DNA from: Shewanella decolorationis S12
Lineage (GTDB): Bacteria > Pseudomonadota > Gammaproteobacteria > Enterobacterales > Shewanellaceae
Assembly: GCF_000485795.1 (NCBI RefSeq)
Contig: NZ_AXZL01000067.1
Location: forward strand, 1-64,000
Reading direction: 5' to 3'
Length of the DNA: 64,000 nt
Part shown: piece by piece, positions 46,868 to 56,977 of the stretch
Numbering within the stretch: the stretch's first letter is position 1
Layout: each line of letters begins with the position of its first letter
Notes under the pieces: model-generated
What the model saw: the letters and a program-made list of their open reading frames with translations, nothing else
Told to the model about the DNA's origin: nothing
The model's database searches: none
Program-made: the position numbers and the translations under genes

Positions 46868-47841
46868 CAGTTAAGCTCACTCAAGGTCGACGGATTTTGC
46901 GTGTCACACGCTTGAGCCTGTGTAGCGGCCGGACTGCGACACTCTTTTTGCTGTGACATTTTTTGATTCAAAAATTGAAGCAGCGTAGCGGCCTCTTCCT
47001 TTGCATGCGCTTTATGCGTTTGCAATGGCAGCACTTTAGGTGAAGGCAATGCCCAAACCACGGAGGCGCTACAACCGAACGCGCCAATACCTTGCTGTAT
47101 CTGCTCCGCCATCACACTCACTAAGGGCGGAATAGCACCGCGCAACAGAATGATAAAGCGATCGCCTGCGTAGCGGCAGACTAAATCCTGATTCCTAAGG
47201 GTTGAGCTGAGCCACAATGCCAACTGCGACAAGAGCCTATCACCCTCTTCCACCCCTTGATTTTGGTTGTATTGATGAAAATTATCGATATCAAGCATAA
47301 TCAGACCAAACGCTTGATTTTGCGATAATTGTTTTATTAAGTGATGTTCAAAGGCTTTAGCATCATTGAGCAAGGTTAAGCCATCGGTTAACTGATGTTC
47401 GCGGTGAAATTGCTCCCGAGTTTGCAACTGGCGATTGACGACGGTTTGCTCATCGCGCCATAGCCATAGGCCACAGGTCAGCACCAATAGCCCAACTGGC
47501 GTCGGCATCTTTTCAAACCAGTTATACACTGGGATAGTTTTGACGATAAAAATCTCATCTAACAAATCTAAATAGCAGCCCAAGCAGTAACTTGAGAGGC
47601 CAGCAATCAACAGATTTGTCACTCTACCAGAAGGGCGAACAGACACTATCACCATCAACCAACACATACCGAGGATAAATAAGGCGCCCTCGGTGGTGAC
47701 ATCGAACCAATCCACCGCCGCCACAGTCTTGGCCGTGGTACTTTGCCAAAGAAACAGCGGCACGATAAAGATGATAAGCAGACTTAAGCCATAGACGCTG
47801 GCGAGCCGTAATGATTTTGCAGGAGTTCCCAAAATACACAC
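46867..47841 (-). CDS. Membrane protein with a degenerate GGDEF domain
   Basis: A protein of about 324 residues. The N-terminal 135 residues contain five or six hydrophobic segments; a GGDEF-like domain follows (about 155-265). The substrate Asp-containing IMLDIDNFHQYNQ is present but the signature is YAGDRF instead of GGDEF, so cyclase activity is unlikely. The tail is low complexity (AATQAQAC). GTG start; a TTG three codons downstream with AAGGTG upstream is an alternative. It overlaps the downstream AraC gene by one base, so the two probably work together. Confidence 0.8.
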   Translation of the reverse strand: MCILGTPAKSLRLASVYGLSLLIIFIVPLFLWQSTTAKTVAAVDWFDVTTEGALFILGMCWLMVIVSVRPSGRVTNLLIAGLSSYCLGCYLDLLDEIFIVKTIPVYNWFEKMPTPVGLLVLTCGLWLWRDEQTVVNRQLQTREQFHREHQLTDGLTLLNDAKAFEHHLIKQLSQNQAFGLIMLDIDNFHQYNQNQGVEEGDRLLSQLALWLSSTLRNQDLVCRYAGDRFIILLRGAIPPLVSVMAEQIQQGIGAFGCSASVVWALPSPKVLPLQTHKAHAKEEAATLLQFLNQKMSQQKECRSPAATQAQACDTQNPSTLSELN

Positions 47842-48462
47842 CTTGTTCTGTGAAGCCCAAATGGGGCAAATACAACGTTAATGCTTTATGGGATGGCAAG
47901 TTAGCGGGCTTTTATGACAATGCCGTGACGCCATTTAGTGGCGCTAAGCTGACAAACATAAACAAATAAAGCTTAATGCATTGAATTTAATATAATAAAA
48001 ACCTTAACCACATAATATTCGTGCCGACTACAGCGGCAAATTAGCTCAGGCACTTTTGAGTGGTACGGATAAAAACCCCATATTGAGCTGATTGATGCTG
48101 AATTCCATGCCTGCGCGGACTTAACGAGACCTTTGCTGAAAATCATTGCCTTATGACCAAAAGCAATATAATGCTTTATAAATTAAGATATTATCTTAAA
48201 TAGCAATCTTCATATCTGCATCATTCCTGAACGACTTTGACTAATCCATGCCAATTTTTTGCGGTGATGTTTCAGCGTCATTTTGGCTCACTCACTGCCG
48301 AAAACCGCCATTTTCGGACGTTAACAACCGCCAAATACGGCAGATCAATTATCCCGTCACAAATCTGACATTTTGCTCCCCTAACTTGGCCGCCATCACA
48401 AATAGGCCTTCACCCAAGGCTTGCAATAACACTCAACAGAAACAACTTAAACGGAACTCAAG
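47842..48462. other. Intergenic region with the phytase operon promoter
   Basis: About 620 nt. The right part holds the Pho-box-like site at 48354-48375 and the promoter of the TonB receptor. The left part (47842-47970) has an open frame without a start codon that reads like protein (Trp, Tyr, Gly rich), too short to call. The middle is AT-rich. No terminator was recognised. Confidence 0.5.
48354..48375 (+). promoter_or_regulatory. Pho-box-like PhoB site
   Basis: CCGTCACAAAT and CTGACATTTTG are two 11-nt direct repeats that follow the PhoB box pattern (CTGTCATAAA-type, twice). About 15 of the first 18 positions agree with the consensus by eye. It lies 87 nt before the TonB receptor ATG, so the receptor-phytase operon is probably induced by phosphate limitation. 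Confidence 0.7.
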
Positions 48463-51300
48463 ATGCAATCTCGTACCACGCCATTACAACAAGAGTTACA
48501 ACAAAGCTCCCGAGCGCCTCGAAAGCCACACGCCATTCCTAAAACCCGATTGGCTGCACGTCTGTCGGCAATTAGCTTGGCTATGATGGTCGCAGGCTTT
48601 AGCACTAACGTCCTTGCCGTTGGCAAGCTTGAAGGTCAAATTCGCGATAATGTCAGTCAGCAACCTCTTGCTGGCGCAACCGTCACCTTAAAAGAGCTCA
48701 ACCTGAGCCAACAGGCTGGCCGCGATGGCCGTTTCTTCTTTGTCGGCGTGCAGGATGGCGATTACACCTTAGTGGTCAACTACCTCGGTGCTATGCCGCT
48801 GGAACATAGCGTTAGCATTCGCGATAAACAAACCACGCTGCAAGATATCAACTTAAGCAGCCAAGATGATGTGGAGCATATCCGTGTCGTCGGCCAACAA
48901 GGCGCATTAAGTAAATCCATGAACCGCCAACGCGGCGCCGACAATGTGCTGAGCGTGGTCAGTGCCGATGTGCTGGGGAATTTCCCCGACAGCAATATCA
49001 GTGAATCGCTGCAGCGGGTGCCTGGGCTATCTATCGAGCGGGATCAGGGCGAAGGTCGTTTTGTACGCGTACGCGGTATGGCGCCGGACTATAACTCAGT
49101 ATCGATGAACGGCACCCGCTTACCCTCACCCGAAAGCGATCGCCGTGCGGTTGCCCTCGATGTAGTGCCATCGGATCTCTTGCAGTCGGTAGAAGTGAGT
49201 AAAACCTTAACGCCGGATATGGATGCCGATGCACTGGGCGGCGCCATTGAGGTTAAAAGCCTGTCGGCCTTCGATCGCGATGATACTTATCTCAACCTCA
49301 ACGCTGAGGCGAGCCAAGATACCTTAACCGACAATACTAATCCCAAACTCGCTGCCAGCTACAGCGATATCTTTGCCGACAAGCTAGGGGTAGCCATAGG
49401 CGCCAGTTGGTATAACCGCGACTTTGGCTCAGACAACGTCGAAACCGGCGGTAAATGGGAATTTGCCGGGGATAACGGCTTTGAAGATGCGGCGCTTGAA
49501 TCCATCGACGCGCGGGATTATGAAATCAATCGGGAACGTTTAGGCATAGGCGTGAACTTCGATTATCGCCCAAGCGATGATACCGATCTGTATCTGCGCA
49601 CCCTTTACAGTGAGTTTGATGATACCGAAACCCGTAACAGCTCAAAAACTAAGTGGAAATCGCCGCAGCAAGCCAATGCCCTCAGCCAAGGCAAAACTAC
49701 CCGCTCGCTAAAATCACGCACCGAGAACCAAAATATCACTTCCTTTGTGCTGGGCGGTCAAACCCGCTTCGAACGTTGGACCTTTGACTATCAAGCGAGC
49801 CACAGCACCGCCAGCGCCGAAAAACCACGGGATATCGCCGGCGCCGACTTTGTCGCCAAGATTGATAACACGGGCTTTCGCAATACTCAGCAGCCACAAA
49901 TCATCGCCCCCGAAGATTACTTTCAAAACGCTAACTTTGAGTTAGATGAGATTGAAATCGCCGCCTCCAAGGCCGAAGACACCATTAACAGTGGTCAACT
50001 GGATCTCACCCGCCAGCTAACCCTCGCGGATTACAGTGTCGAGCTAAAAACCGGCGTCAAGCTGAGCCGCCGCGATAAATCCAATCGCGAAGATATCTGG
50101 ATCTACAGCGACTTAGGCGATCAAGGCGTGAGCGATGACGATTTGCTATTGAGTCAATATGCGGGCAATGAGCTTGACTACGGTCTCGGCCGCTTTGGCA
50201 GCGGGATCGATGCTACGCCACTGTGGCAGCTTATCGATAGCCTCGATGCCGAAAGCAATCGCGATGATATCGAGTCCACCATTAACGACTTTGATATCAG
50301 CGAAGATATCAACGCCGCCTACCTAATGGGCCATATCGATATCGATAAACTGCGTATCTTAACGGGGCTGCGTTTCGAGCAAAATCAATGGGATTCTAGC
50401 GGCTACGGCTACGATGGCGCCAAGGGCGAGTTTATCGACATCAAGCACTCCCGCGATGAGGATCATTGGCTGCCCGCACTGCATCTCACTTACCGCTATA
50501 GCGACAATACCGTGCTACGCGCCGCTTGGACCAACACCTTAGTCCGCCCAACGTTCGGCCAATTAGCGCCGGGATATTTGCTCGAAGAGGATGATGGCGA
50601 TATCGATTTAACCTTCGGCAATCCAGAGCTTAAGTCGCTCGAATCGATGAACTTTGACTTAAGCCTCGAACACTACTTCGGCAATATTGGCTTAATTTCG
50701 GCGGGACTGTTTTATAAAGATATCGACAACTTTATCTATCAGGCGGATTTAGCTGGCCGTGGCGATTACATCGATGCCCATAGCGCCGTGACCTTTGTTA
50801 ATGGCGACAGCGCCGACATCTACGGCGTGGAACTCAGCTATGTGCAAGAGTTTAGCTTTTTGCCCGAGCCCTTTAATGCGCTGGTGCTCAACTCTAACCT
50901 CACTTATACGGATTCCAGCGCCAAGATCAGTTGGCTGGAGGATGGCCAATTACTGAGCCGCGATATTCCCATGCCGAGCCAATCGGATCTCACCGCAAAC
51001 CTGTCACTTGGCTATGAAAATAGCTACGCCAGTGTCTGGTTATCGGCAGCCTATAAATCCGAATATTTACAGGAAGTCACTGAGCTCAGTGATGAGCGCT
51101 ACGATCTCTATCAAGACAATCACTTGCAGTGGGATTTTGTCGCTAAGGCCCATCTAACCAGCAATTTAACCTTGTATTTCAAAGGGGTGAATCTGACCGA
51201 CGAGCCCTACTACAGCTATACGGGTGACAGCAGCTACAACGCCCAATACGAAGCCTATGGCCGCACTTTCCAGTTAGGCGTGCAGTACACCAACTATTAA
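48463..51300 (+). CDS. TonB-dependent receptor associated with phytase
   Basis: An outer-membrane receptor of 945 residues. A long N-terminal extension (about 30 residues, Arg/Gln rich) precedes the signal core, with cleavage near VLA (about residue 52). A carboxypeptidase-regulatory-like beta domain follows (about 56-130; KLEGQIRDNVSQQPLAGATV). The plug has NFPDSNISESLQRVPGLSIERD and RFVRVRGMAPDYNSVSMNGTR, and the barrel ends with an aromatic TNY. It is 24 nt upstream of the phytase gene and downstream of a Pho box. It likely imports phytate or its lower phosphates; substrate is inferred from linkage. Confidence 0.92.
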   Translation: MQSRTTPLQQELQQSSRAPRKPHAIPKTRLAARLSAISLAMMVAGFSTNVLAVGKLEGQIRDNVSQQPLAGATVTLKELNLSQQAGRDGRFFFVGVQDGDYTLVVNYLGAMPLEHSVSIRDKQTTLQDINLSSQDDVEHIRVVGQQGALSKSMNRQRGADNVLSVVSADVLGNFPDSNISESLQRVPGLSIERDQGEGRFVRVRGMAPDYNSVSMNGTRLPSPESDRRAVALDVVPSDLLQSVEVSKTLTPDMDADALGGAIEVKSLSAFDRDDTYLNLNAEASQDTLTDNTNPKLAASYSDIFADKLGVAIGASWYNRDFGSDNVETGGKWEFAGDNGFEDAALESIDARDYEINRERLGIGVNFDYRPSDDTDLYLRTLYSEFDDTETRNSSKTKWKSPQQANALSQGKTTRSLKSRTENQNITSFVLGGQTRFERWTFDYQASHSTASAEKPRDIAGADFVAKIDNTGFRNTQQPQIIAPEDYFQNANFELDEIEIAASKAEDTINSGQLDLTRQLTLADYSVELKTGVKLSRRDKSNREDIWIYSDLGDQGVSDDDLLLSQYAGNELDYGLGRFGSGIDATPLWQLIDSLDAESNRDDIESTINDFDISEDINAAYLMGHIDIDKLRILTGLRFEQNQWDSSGYGYDGAKGEFIDIKHSRDEDHWLPALHLTYRYSDNTVLRAAWTNTLVRPTFGQLAPGYLLEEDDGDIDLTFGNPELKSLESMNFDLSLEHYFGNIGLISAGLFYKDIDNFIYQADLAGRGDYIDAHSAVTFVNGDSADIYGVELSYVQEFSFLPEPFNALVLNSNLTYTDSSAKISWLEDGQLLSRDIPMPSQSDLTANLSLGYENSYASVWLSAAYKSEYLQEVTELSDERYDLYQDNHLQWDFVAKAHLTSNLTLYFKGVNLTDEPYYSYTGDSSYNAQYEAYGRTFQLGVQYTNY

Positions 51301-51324
51301 TCACCTATTAAAAAGAACAAAGAT

Positions 51325-53265
51325 ATGACAACAACATTTACTAAAATTAGTGCCATAGCCATTAGCTTAGCAGGCCTTATCAGTGCGCCCTTGAGTGCCT
51401 TAGCTCAACCGATCACAGCCCCGGCCCACAAGGGCAGCCAAGCCCAAGCCTTGCTGTTTACCAAGGATAACAACGCAGTAATCCCTGCCGTTGATTGGCT
51501 TTGGGTCAGTGAAAAAACTGGTTTGATGCTACAAAGCATGCCAAACGCGGATAAAACGTCACTGCCCGCCGCCAAAACCTTAGTCAAAGGCGAATTTGAA
51601 CTGTTGGCCTTTAGCGATCCCTATGCCTTAACGCTCGATCGCCGCGCCGATCGCATCCGCCCTATCATGATCAAACAGATAGAAGGCAAAGTCGCGACCA
51701 ATGTATTGCCACTACTGCCGATGGCGTCATTTGAAATCAATTGGATCTGTATTCAGCCAAGGCCGCAGGATGGCAATATCTACGCTTGGTTTGGCGGCGA
51801 AGACGGTTATAGCGAGCAATGGCTGTTAGGTGATGCCGGGCACTTTATGCCCAAAAAGCTGCGCAGTCAGGCAATCCCCGTCAACAGCACTAGCTGCGCC
51901 ATCGATGGCGACAAACTGTTAGTGAGTGAGCCCGAAGCCGGTGTTTGGCAATTTGATGCCAGCCCCTTTGCCGACAATAGCGCGAAGTTGGTTCTCGCCG
52001 CCCTCAATAATGATATCGCGGGCATGCAAGTCATCGATGGCAAGTTATTGTTAAGCGATAAAAAAGGTACCCTGACCTTAGATCAACAGCCGATTGCAAA
52101 CTACAACTTAGGGAAGGTACAAGGGTTCAGTGGTTATCTAAACGGAACTGGCACCAACAGGGCAATCCAGTTTGCCCTCTATGATGATAAAACCGATCAG
52201 TATTTATTTACCCAAGCAGTCTTGCCTGCAGCCCTGACTAAAGCGAGTAGCAAGCCCAGCGATAACATCATCGAAATCCCTGCTTGGGTTGAAAGCGCCC
52301 CATCCGATAGACCCGGCGATACCATGGACGATCCAGCGATTTGGGTGCATCCAACTGAACCGGAAAAAAGCCTAGTACTTGGCACCAACAAACGTTGGGG
52401 GCTATTGAGCTTTAATATGCGTGGCGAGCAGGTTCAAGCCCTGCCGTCGGGTCGCAGCAATAACGTCGATTTGCGCCAGCAAGTGATGCTGGGCGGAAAA
52501 AAACGCGATATCGCCGTGGCGACCTTAAGGGATAACGACAGCCTCGCCTTCTATGAAATCGATGCTCAGGGCAAGTTAAGTGAGTATCCCAATCAAGCCA
52601 CCAATATGGTGGATATTTATGGCATGTGTCTGTATCAAGATGCCGATACTCTGTATGTGTTCGCCAACGAAAAGTCCGGCCGCATCGCCCAATACCGCGT
52701 CGATTGGCAGGTAAATGGCCCAAGTATCAAACTGGTGCGTGATATCCATACCCCAAGCCAAGTCGAAGGCTGTGTAGTCGATGAGGCTCAGCACGCGCTG
52801 TTTATCGGTGAAGAAGACAAAGGCATTTGGCGCTTTAATGCCAAGGCCAATGGCGGTACCCAAGGTGAACTCATCATTAAAGCCGAGGGCGACTTAGTCC
52901 CCGATGTTGAAGGCATTTCACTCTATCAAGGCGCCAATATTCACGGTAAAAAGCAGGATCTGCTGGTGGTGTCCAGCCAAGGCGACAACAGTTACTTGCT
53001 GTATCAGGCACAGCCGCCCTACGCCCAATTAGGCAAGTTCCGTATTGGAGTCAACCTTAACGGCACGGAAAATGGCCGCGAAACCAGTATCGATGGCAGT
53101 AGCGAGACCGATGGTTTGGCCGTGACTCACTTAAGCGTTGGCACGGGTGCATGGCAACAGGGAATGCTGGTGGTACAGGATGGACACAATCATTTACCGG
53201 ATAATAATCAATCTTTTAAATGGCTGCCTTGGCACAGTATTGTCGAGAAATTATCGCTTAACTGA
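51325..53265 (+). CDS. Two-domain beta-propeller phytase (3-phytase)
   Basis: Releases phosphate from phytate outside the cytosol with Ca2+. A protein of 646 residues: signal peptide (cleavage near ALA, about 27), an N-terminal domain (about 30-305) that looks like a divergent, incomplete propeller, and the C-terminal catalytic propeller (about 320-646). The latter has DTMDDPAIWVHP, GRSNNVDLR, DIYGMCLYQ, VEGCVVDEAQHALFIGEEDKGIWRF, VPDVEGISLY, VVSSQGDNSY, GSSETDGLAV and VQDGHN, all matching Bacillus-type phytases. Dual-domain phytases with a partial first domain are known in other Gram-negatives. A terminator follows. Confidence 0.93.
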   Translation: MTTTFTKISAIAISLAGLISAPLSALAQPITAPAHKGSQAQALLFTKDNNAVIPAVDWLWVSEKTGLMLQSMPNADKTSLPAAKTLVKGEFELLAFSDPYALTLDRRADRIRPIMIKQIEGKVATNVLPLLPMASFEINWICIQPRPQDGNIYAWFGGEDGYSEQWLLGDAGHFMPKKLRSQAIPVNSTSCAIDGDKLLVSEPEAGVWQFDASPFADNSAKLVLAALNNDIAGMQVIDGKLLLSDKKGTLTLDQQPIANYNLGKVQGFSGYLNGTGTNRAIQFALYDDKTDQYLFTQAVLPAALTKASSKPSDNIIEIPAWVESAPSDRPGDTMDDPAIWVHPTEPEKSLVLGTNKRWGLLSFNMRGEQVQALPSGRSNNVDLRQQVMLGGKKRDIAVATLRDNDSLAFYEIDAQGKLSEYPNQATNMVDIYGMCLYQDADTLYVFANEKSGRIAQYRVDWQVNGPSIKLVRDIHTPSQVEGCVVDEAQHALFIGEEDKGIWRFNAKANGGTQGELIIKAEGDLVPDVEGISLYQGANIHGKKQDLLVVSSQGDNSYLLYQAQPPYAQLGKFRIGVNLNGTENGRETSIDGSSETDGLAVTHLSVGTGAWQQGMLVVQDGHNHLPDNNQSFKWLPWHSIVEKLSLN

Positions 53266-53310
53266 GTATTGAGCCAGTTGAATGCCGCATGTTCTGGCGA
53301 GAGGAATGAT

Positions 53311-53340
53311 AACCGAGTCCGAGTGGCTCGGTTTATTTTT
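53311..53340 (+). terminator. Terminator after the phytase gene
   Basis: AACCGAG and CTCGGTT form a 7-bp stem with a 9-nt loop followed by TATTTTT. About 45 nt past the stop codon. Confidence 0.7.
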
Positions 53341-53497
53341 GCCTTGAACCTTTTTGCTTGAAACTCGCATCTTGAGTCTGAAATCGCTATACTCCGCGCC
53401 CAAATCATTTGGCCAATAACTAGCTCGATATTGCAATACTGTTTGCGGTTGTCAGCTTTTTAAGCCGTTATTAACGACTTTTTCCTAGGACATACCC

Positions 53498-55090
53498 TTG
53501 ATCTCTACCGCAAATATCACCATGCAATTCGGCCCAGAGCCATTATTTGAAAATATCTCGGCAAAATTTGGCAACGGCAACCGTTATGGTTTGATTGGCG
53601 CAAACGGCTGCGGCAAATCGACGTTCATGAAGATCTTAAGCGGCGCCCTCGCCCCGACCTCGGGCAACGTGTCGATCACGCCGGGTTTAAAGGTGGGCAC
53701 CCTAAGCCAAGATCAATTCGCCTTCGAGCAATACACGGTTATCGATGCAGTGATCATGGGCGATACCCAGCTGTGGAAAATCAAGCAAGAGCGTGACGCG
53801 ATTTATGCCAAACCCGATATGACCGAAGAAGACGGTATGCGTGTGGGCGATCTCGAGAGTGAATTTGCCGAGATGGACGGCTACAGCGCCGAGAGCCGCG
53901 CGGGCGAAATTCTGATTGAAGCCGGTATCGAAGAATCCTTCCACTATGGCCCAATGTCACAGGTCGCCCCCGGTTGGAAACTGCGCGTGCTATTAGCCCA
54001 AGCACTGTTTGCGAACCCAGATATTCTGCTGCTCGACGAGCCCACCAACAACTTGGATATTCACACCATCAGTTGGCTCGAAACTGAGCTGAATAAGCGC
54101 AAATGCACCATGATCATTATTTCCCACGACAGGCACTTCTTAAATGCTGTCTGTACTCATATGGCGGATATCGATTACGGTGAGCTGCGGATTTACCCTG
54201 GCAACTACGAATACTTCCTCGAGCAATCGGCCTTGCAGCGCGAACAATTACTGTCGAGCAACGCCAAAAAGAGCGCCGAGATTGAAGAGCTGCAGGACTT
54301 CGTTAACCGCTTTGGCGCTAACGCTTCTAAGGCAAAACTGGCTAGCTCACGCGCCAAGCGCATGGACAAAATTAAACTGGATGAAGTCAAATCCTCCAGC
54401 CGTATCGCGCCATCGATTCGCTTCGCGCCGGGTAAGAAAATGCACCGTCAGGCGCTGATCCTTGAAAACTTGGCCCACGGTTTTGACGGTGAGTTGCTAT
54501 TCGAAGGTGGCGATTTAATCCTCGAAGCCGGCGCAAAACTGGCGATTATCGGCGAGAACGGTGTGGGTAAAACCACCCTATTACGCTGTTTAGTCAATGA
54601 GTTAATCCATAATCAAGGCACGATTAAGTGGTCCGAAAACGCTTCCATTGGTTACTGCCCACAGGACAGCACCAGCGATTTTGATAATGATTTGACTATT
54701 ATTGAATGGATGGACCAATGGCGTCAGCCAAAACACAACGACTTGATGGTACGTGCCATGTTAGGTCGTTTGCTGTTTACCGAAGATGATGCCAACAAAA
54801 AAGCCAAAAACTGCTCAGGTGGTGAGAAAAACCGTTTAATTTTCGGCAAGTTAATGATGCAAGATATCAACGTCATCATTATGGACGAGCCGACCAACCA
54901 TATGGATATGGAAGCGATTGAATCCTTAAATAATGCCCTCAAAGATTTTGAAGGCACATTGATTTTCGTCAGCCACGACCGCGAATTTGTGTCCTCGTTA
55001 GCGACCCGCATTATCGATATTCGGGATAGAAAATTGGTGAATTTCCAGGGGACTTTTGATGAGTATCTAGCAAACCTTGCCAGTGCCTAA
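53498..55090 (+). CDS. ybiT: ABC-F ATPase YbiT
   Basis: A cytosolic ABC-F translation factor of 530 residues, same length as E. coli YbiT and similar along its whole length (NVTMQFG-like start, then [20 protein letters not shown]). Two ATPase cassettes: Walker [10 protein letters not shown] and GENGVGKTT, Walker [12 protein letters not shown] and [11 protein letters not shown], signature CSGGEKNRL in the second. The linker carries a P-site tRNA-interacting motif. Start is TTG with AGGA 7 nt upstream; no better ATG nearby keeps the conserved N-terminus. ABC-F proteins act on stalled ribosomes; the exact role of YbiT is unclear. Confidence 0.95.
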   Translation: MISTANITMQFGPEPLFENISAKFGNGNRYGLIGANGCGKSTFMKILSGALAPTSGNVSITPGLKVGTLSQDQFAFEQYTVIDAVIMGDTQLWKIKQERDAIYAKPDMTEEDGMRVGDLESEFAEMDGYSAESRAGEILIEAGIEESFHYGPMSQVAPGWKLRVLLAQALFANPDILLLDEPTNNLDIHTISWLETELNKRKCTMIIISHDRHFLNAVCTHMADIDYGELRIYPGNYEYFLEQSALQREQLLSSNAKKSAEIEELQDFVNRFGANASKAKLASSRAKRMDKIKLDEVKSSSRIAPSIRFAPGKKMHRQALILENLAHGFDGELLFEGGDLILEAGAKLAIIGENGVGKTTLLRCLVNELIHNQGTIKWSENASIGYCPQDSTSDFDNDLTIIEWMDQWRQPKHNDLMVRAMLGRLLFTEDDANKKAKNCSGGEKNRLIFGKLMMQDINVIIMDEPTNHMDMEAIESLNNALKDFEGTLIFVSHDREFVSSLATRIIDIRDRKLVNFQGTFDEYLANLASA

Positions 55091-55162
55091 TCGCCATCGG
55101 CTTTTGCAAAAGCACTTTTGATAAACGTCCTTTTGCTAAAGGGACTTCAAAAGACTCAAAGA

Positions 55163-55200
55163 AAAGACGCTTCACTCGACTCGAGCTTAGCGTCTTTTTT
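55163..55200. terminator. Terminator after ybiT
   Basis: AAAGACGCT and AGCGTCTTT form a 9-bp stem with a loop of about 17 nt and end in T run. It may also serve the convergent SRPBCC gene. Confidence 0.7.
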
Positions 55201-55248
55201 ATACCACCCTTTTGTATCACCCTTTCATATACGCAGTGACTGACTGCG

Positions 55249-55698
55249 TTACTCGGTTTTCGCTTCCACCAAAGCCGCTAATTGTTGTAATGATTCCTGC
55301 CAGCCTAAATAACACATCTCCTCAGGGATAACGGCTGGAATCCCCTCCTGAATGATCTGCAAATTGGTACCGCAGGAAACCTCGGTTAATTCGATAGTCA
55401 CCTGCATCACACCCGGCAGATTCTCATCATCAAACTGGTCAGTATGTCTAATCAATTTGTTGGGGATAAGCTCGGTATAAACCACCTTAAAGGAGTGGCT
55501 GTATCCCGTCGCAAATTGGGTAAAGCTCATGCTGTAGCCCGCCCCAACGGCCAATTCAAACTCATAAATCGTCCCCACAAAGCCGTAAGGCGGTAACCAA
55601 CGCTCTAACGCCGCTTTATCGGTAAAGGCCTTATAGACTAACGCCGCGGGCGCGCGCAGCACTCTATGTAACTTCACAGTACCAGTGTTATCCGACAT
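55249..55698 (-). CDS. SRPBCC (AHSA1/START-like) domain protein
   Basis: A protein of 149 residues with the activator-of-Hsp90-ATPase-like fold: LHRVLRAPAALVYKAFTDKAALERWLPP is the typical N-terminal signature and the C-terminal WQESLQQLAALVEA closes the long helix. These proteins bind hydrophobic ligands or stress-related partners; no specific function is known. The ATG at 55698 has AAGGATAGGG upstream, preferred over the longer frame that adds 18 residues. Confidence 0.88.
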   Translation of the reverse strand: MSDNTGTVKLHRVLRAPAALVYKAFTDKAALERWLPPYGFVGTIYEFELAVGAGYSMSFTQFATGYSHSFKVVYTELIPNKLIRHTDQFDDENLPGVMQVTIELTEVSCGTNLQIIQEGIPAVIPEEMCYLGWQESLQQLAALVEAKTE

Positions 55699-55801
55699 AT
55701 CCCTATCCTTCAAAATGACGTTGAAATTACTATCTGTATTTAGCACCAGCACATAGCAAGATTATAGTTGAACGGCTAATTTCTATTGTAAAAATGCCCA
55801 T

Positions 55802-56959
55802 CTATCGTTGCCTCCATCCCAGCCAATCTCTATTCAATTGATTGATCCCACCTGGATAAGAACCGAGTATTTCGTCAACATTCTTAGTTCCACAACGCTG
55901 CACACTAAGGTGCTCAAATAACTTTCTTAACAACTGTTTGCCATTTTTATGGTGAAACAAGAAGCGAACAAAGCTATGAGAATGTTGATAGAGCGCATCT
56001 TGCTTCTGTCCTTGCCAATCTTGTTCTGAAGCAAGTAGCTCAACAAGTCCCATCGATAAATGAGCCTCATCATCCACAAAAACCATATTCGACTTGTTCC
56101 GAGTATTATTGTTAATAATTGATTCATAGCGAGTATTTAACTCAACGGTTTCTAAGAATTCTGAAGATTCAAAGTACTCAGCAAGTCCTTCATTTAACCA
56201 GTGAGGCGTATCACCAAATTGTCCAGCATTCATCACATGAACACTCTCATGGATCGCCGTTCTAAATGCTTGGGAATCTTCACGATGCCATACGGCAGCC
56301 AGATTATGTTGACCGGAATAAAATCCTTGGCTTGCCCCTACTTGAGAAGCATATCGAGCCTTTAATTTGTTATAAGCAGACAGGTTTCCAGCCAGCATTA
56401 AGTTGACTTTGATTGGATGAAGCTGACGTTTGGGTAAGTATTTTCGGTAAATACTATCAATGTCTTTAATCGTTGCGCTGAGGCGATCTCGAAAAAATGG
56501 CGGAGGGGTCGTAGCCAATGAATCTATCTTCAATTCAAAACTATATTGCGGCTCGGTATAATGTGTCAGCTGACTATCCTTCATTGCATGGCTACTATCG
56601 GAGAAATGTGTCAGCCCTTTTTCATCAACCCAAGTATATATTCCTCTACTTTTTTGCTGAGCCTCTTCCGCTTGTTTTATAACTAAGGTATCACATCCAC
56701 CATACTCCATTTGATGTGACTCATTTTCCACAATCTGAGGTATTGTTTGACCCATAGTGGAATGTAACTCTTTTGATGTCGAACACCAGTTCCATTGATT
56801 AGCTAAACAGTAATGGTGAATGGGCTCCATAATGTTAGTCACTAGTTGGCTGGCCTCAATGCGACTCCATCGGCCTTGGTAGTGAAAGTAATCGACTAAC
56901 AAAGCGATAATGGCCATTGAAAATAACGTTACAAAAATACGCTTTGTGCGGCTTTCCAT
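55802..56959 (-). CDS. DUF4124-containing HExxH protein, putative zinc peptidase
   Basis: A protein of about 385 residues with an N-terminal membrane segment (about 5-22), so periplasmic. About residues 85-120 are a DUF4124 segment (GIYTWVDEKGLTHFSD). The C-terminal half has AIHESVHVMNAGQFGDTPHWLNEGLAEYFE: HESVH plus a downstream Glu is the gluzincin zinc pattern (peptidase MA type). It is a likely protease, or an inactive relative with a structural role. The ATG at 56959 lies six codons after an alternative TTG. No partner gene besides a possible small ORF upstream. Confidence 0.8.
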   Translation of the reverse strand: MESRTKRIFVTLFSMAIIALLVDYFHYQGRWSRIEASQLVTNIMEPIHHYCLANQWNWCSTSKELHSTMGQTIPQIVENESHQMEYGGCDTLVIKQAEEAQQKSRGIYTWVDEKGLTHFSDSSHAMKDSQLTHYTEPQYSFELKIDSLATTPPPFFRDRLSATIKDIDSIYRKYLPKRQLHPIKVNLMLAGNLSAYNKLKARYASQVGASQGFYSGQHNLAAVWHREDSQAFRTAIHESVHVMNAGQFGDTPHWLNEGLAEYFESSEFLETVELNTRYESIINNNTRNKSNMVFVDDEAHLSMGLVELLASEQDWQGQKQDALYQHSHSFVRFLFHHKNGKQLLRKLFEHLSVQRCGTKNVDEILGSYPGGINQLNRDWLGWRQR

Positions 56960-56977
56960 TGCCACCACTCTCTTCAA

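Noticed and set aside
47826..47970. Open frame without a start codon that reads like protein upstream of the phytase operon
   Set aside because: Under 50 codons, no start or ribosome binding site and partly overlapping the GGDEF gene start; could be a remnant but nothing confirms it.
48248..48586. 112-residue plus-strand ORF upstream of the TonB receptor
   Set aside because: Overlaps the true receptor start in another frame and covers the Pho box; a shadow frame.
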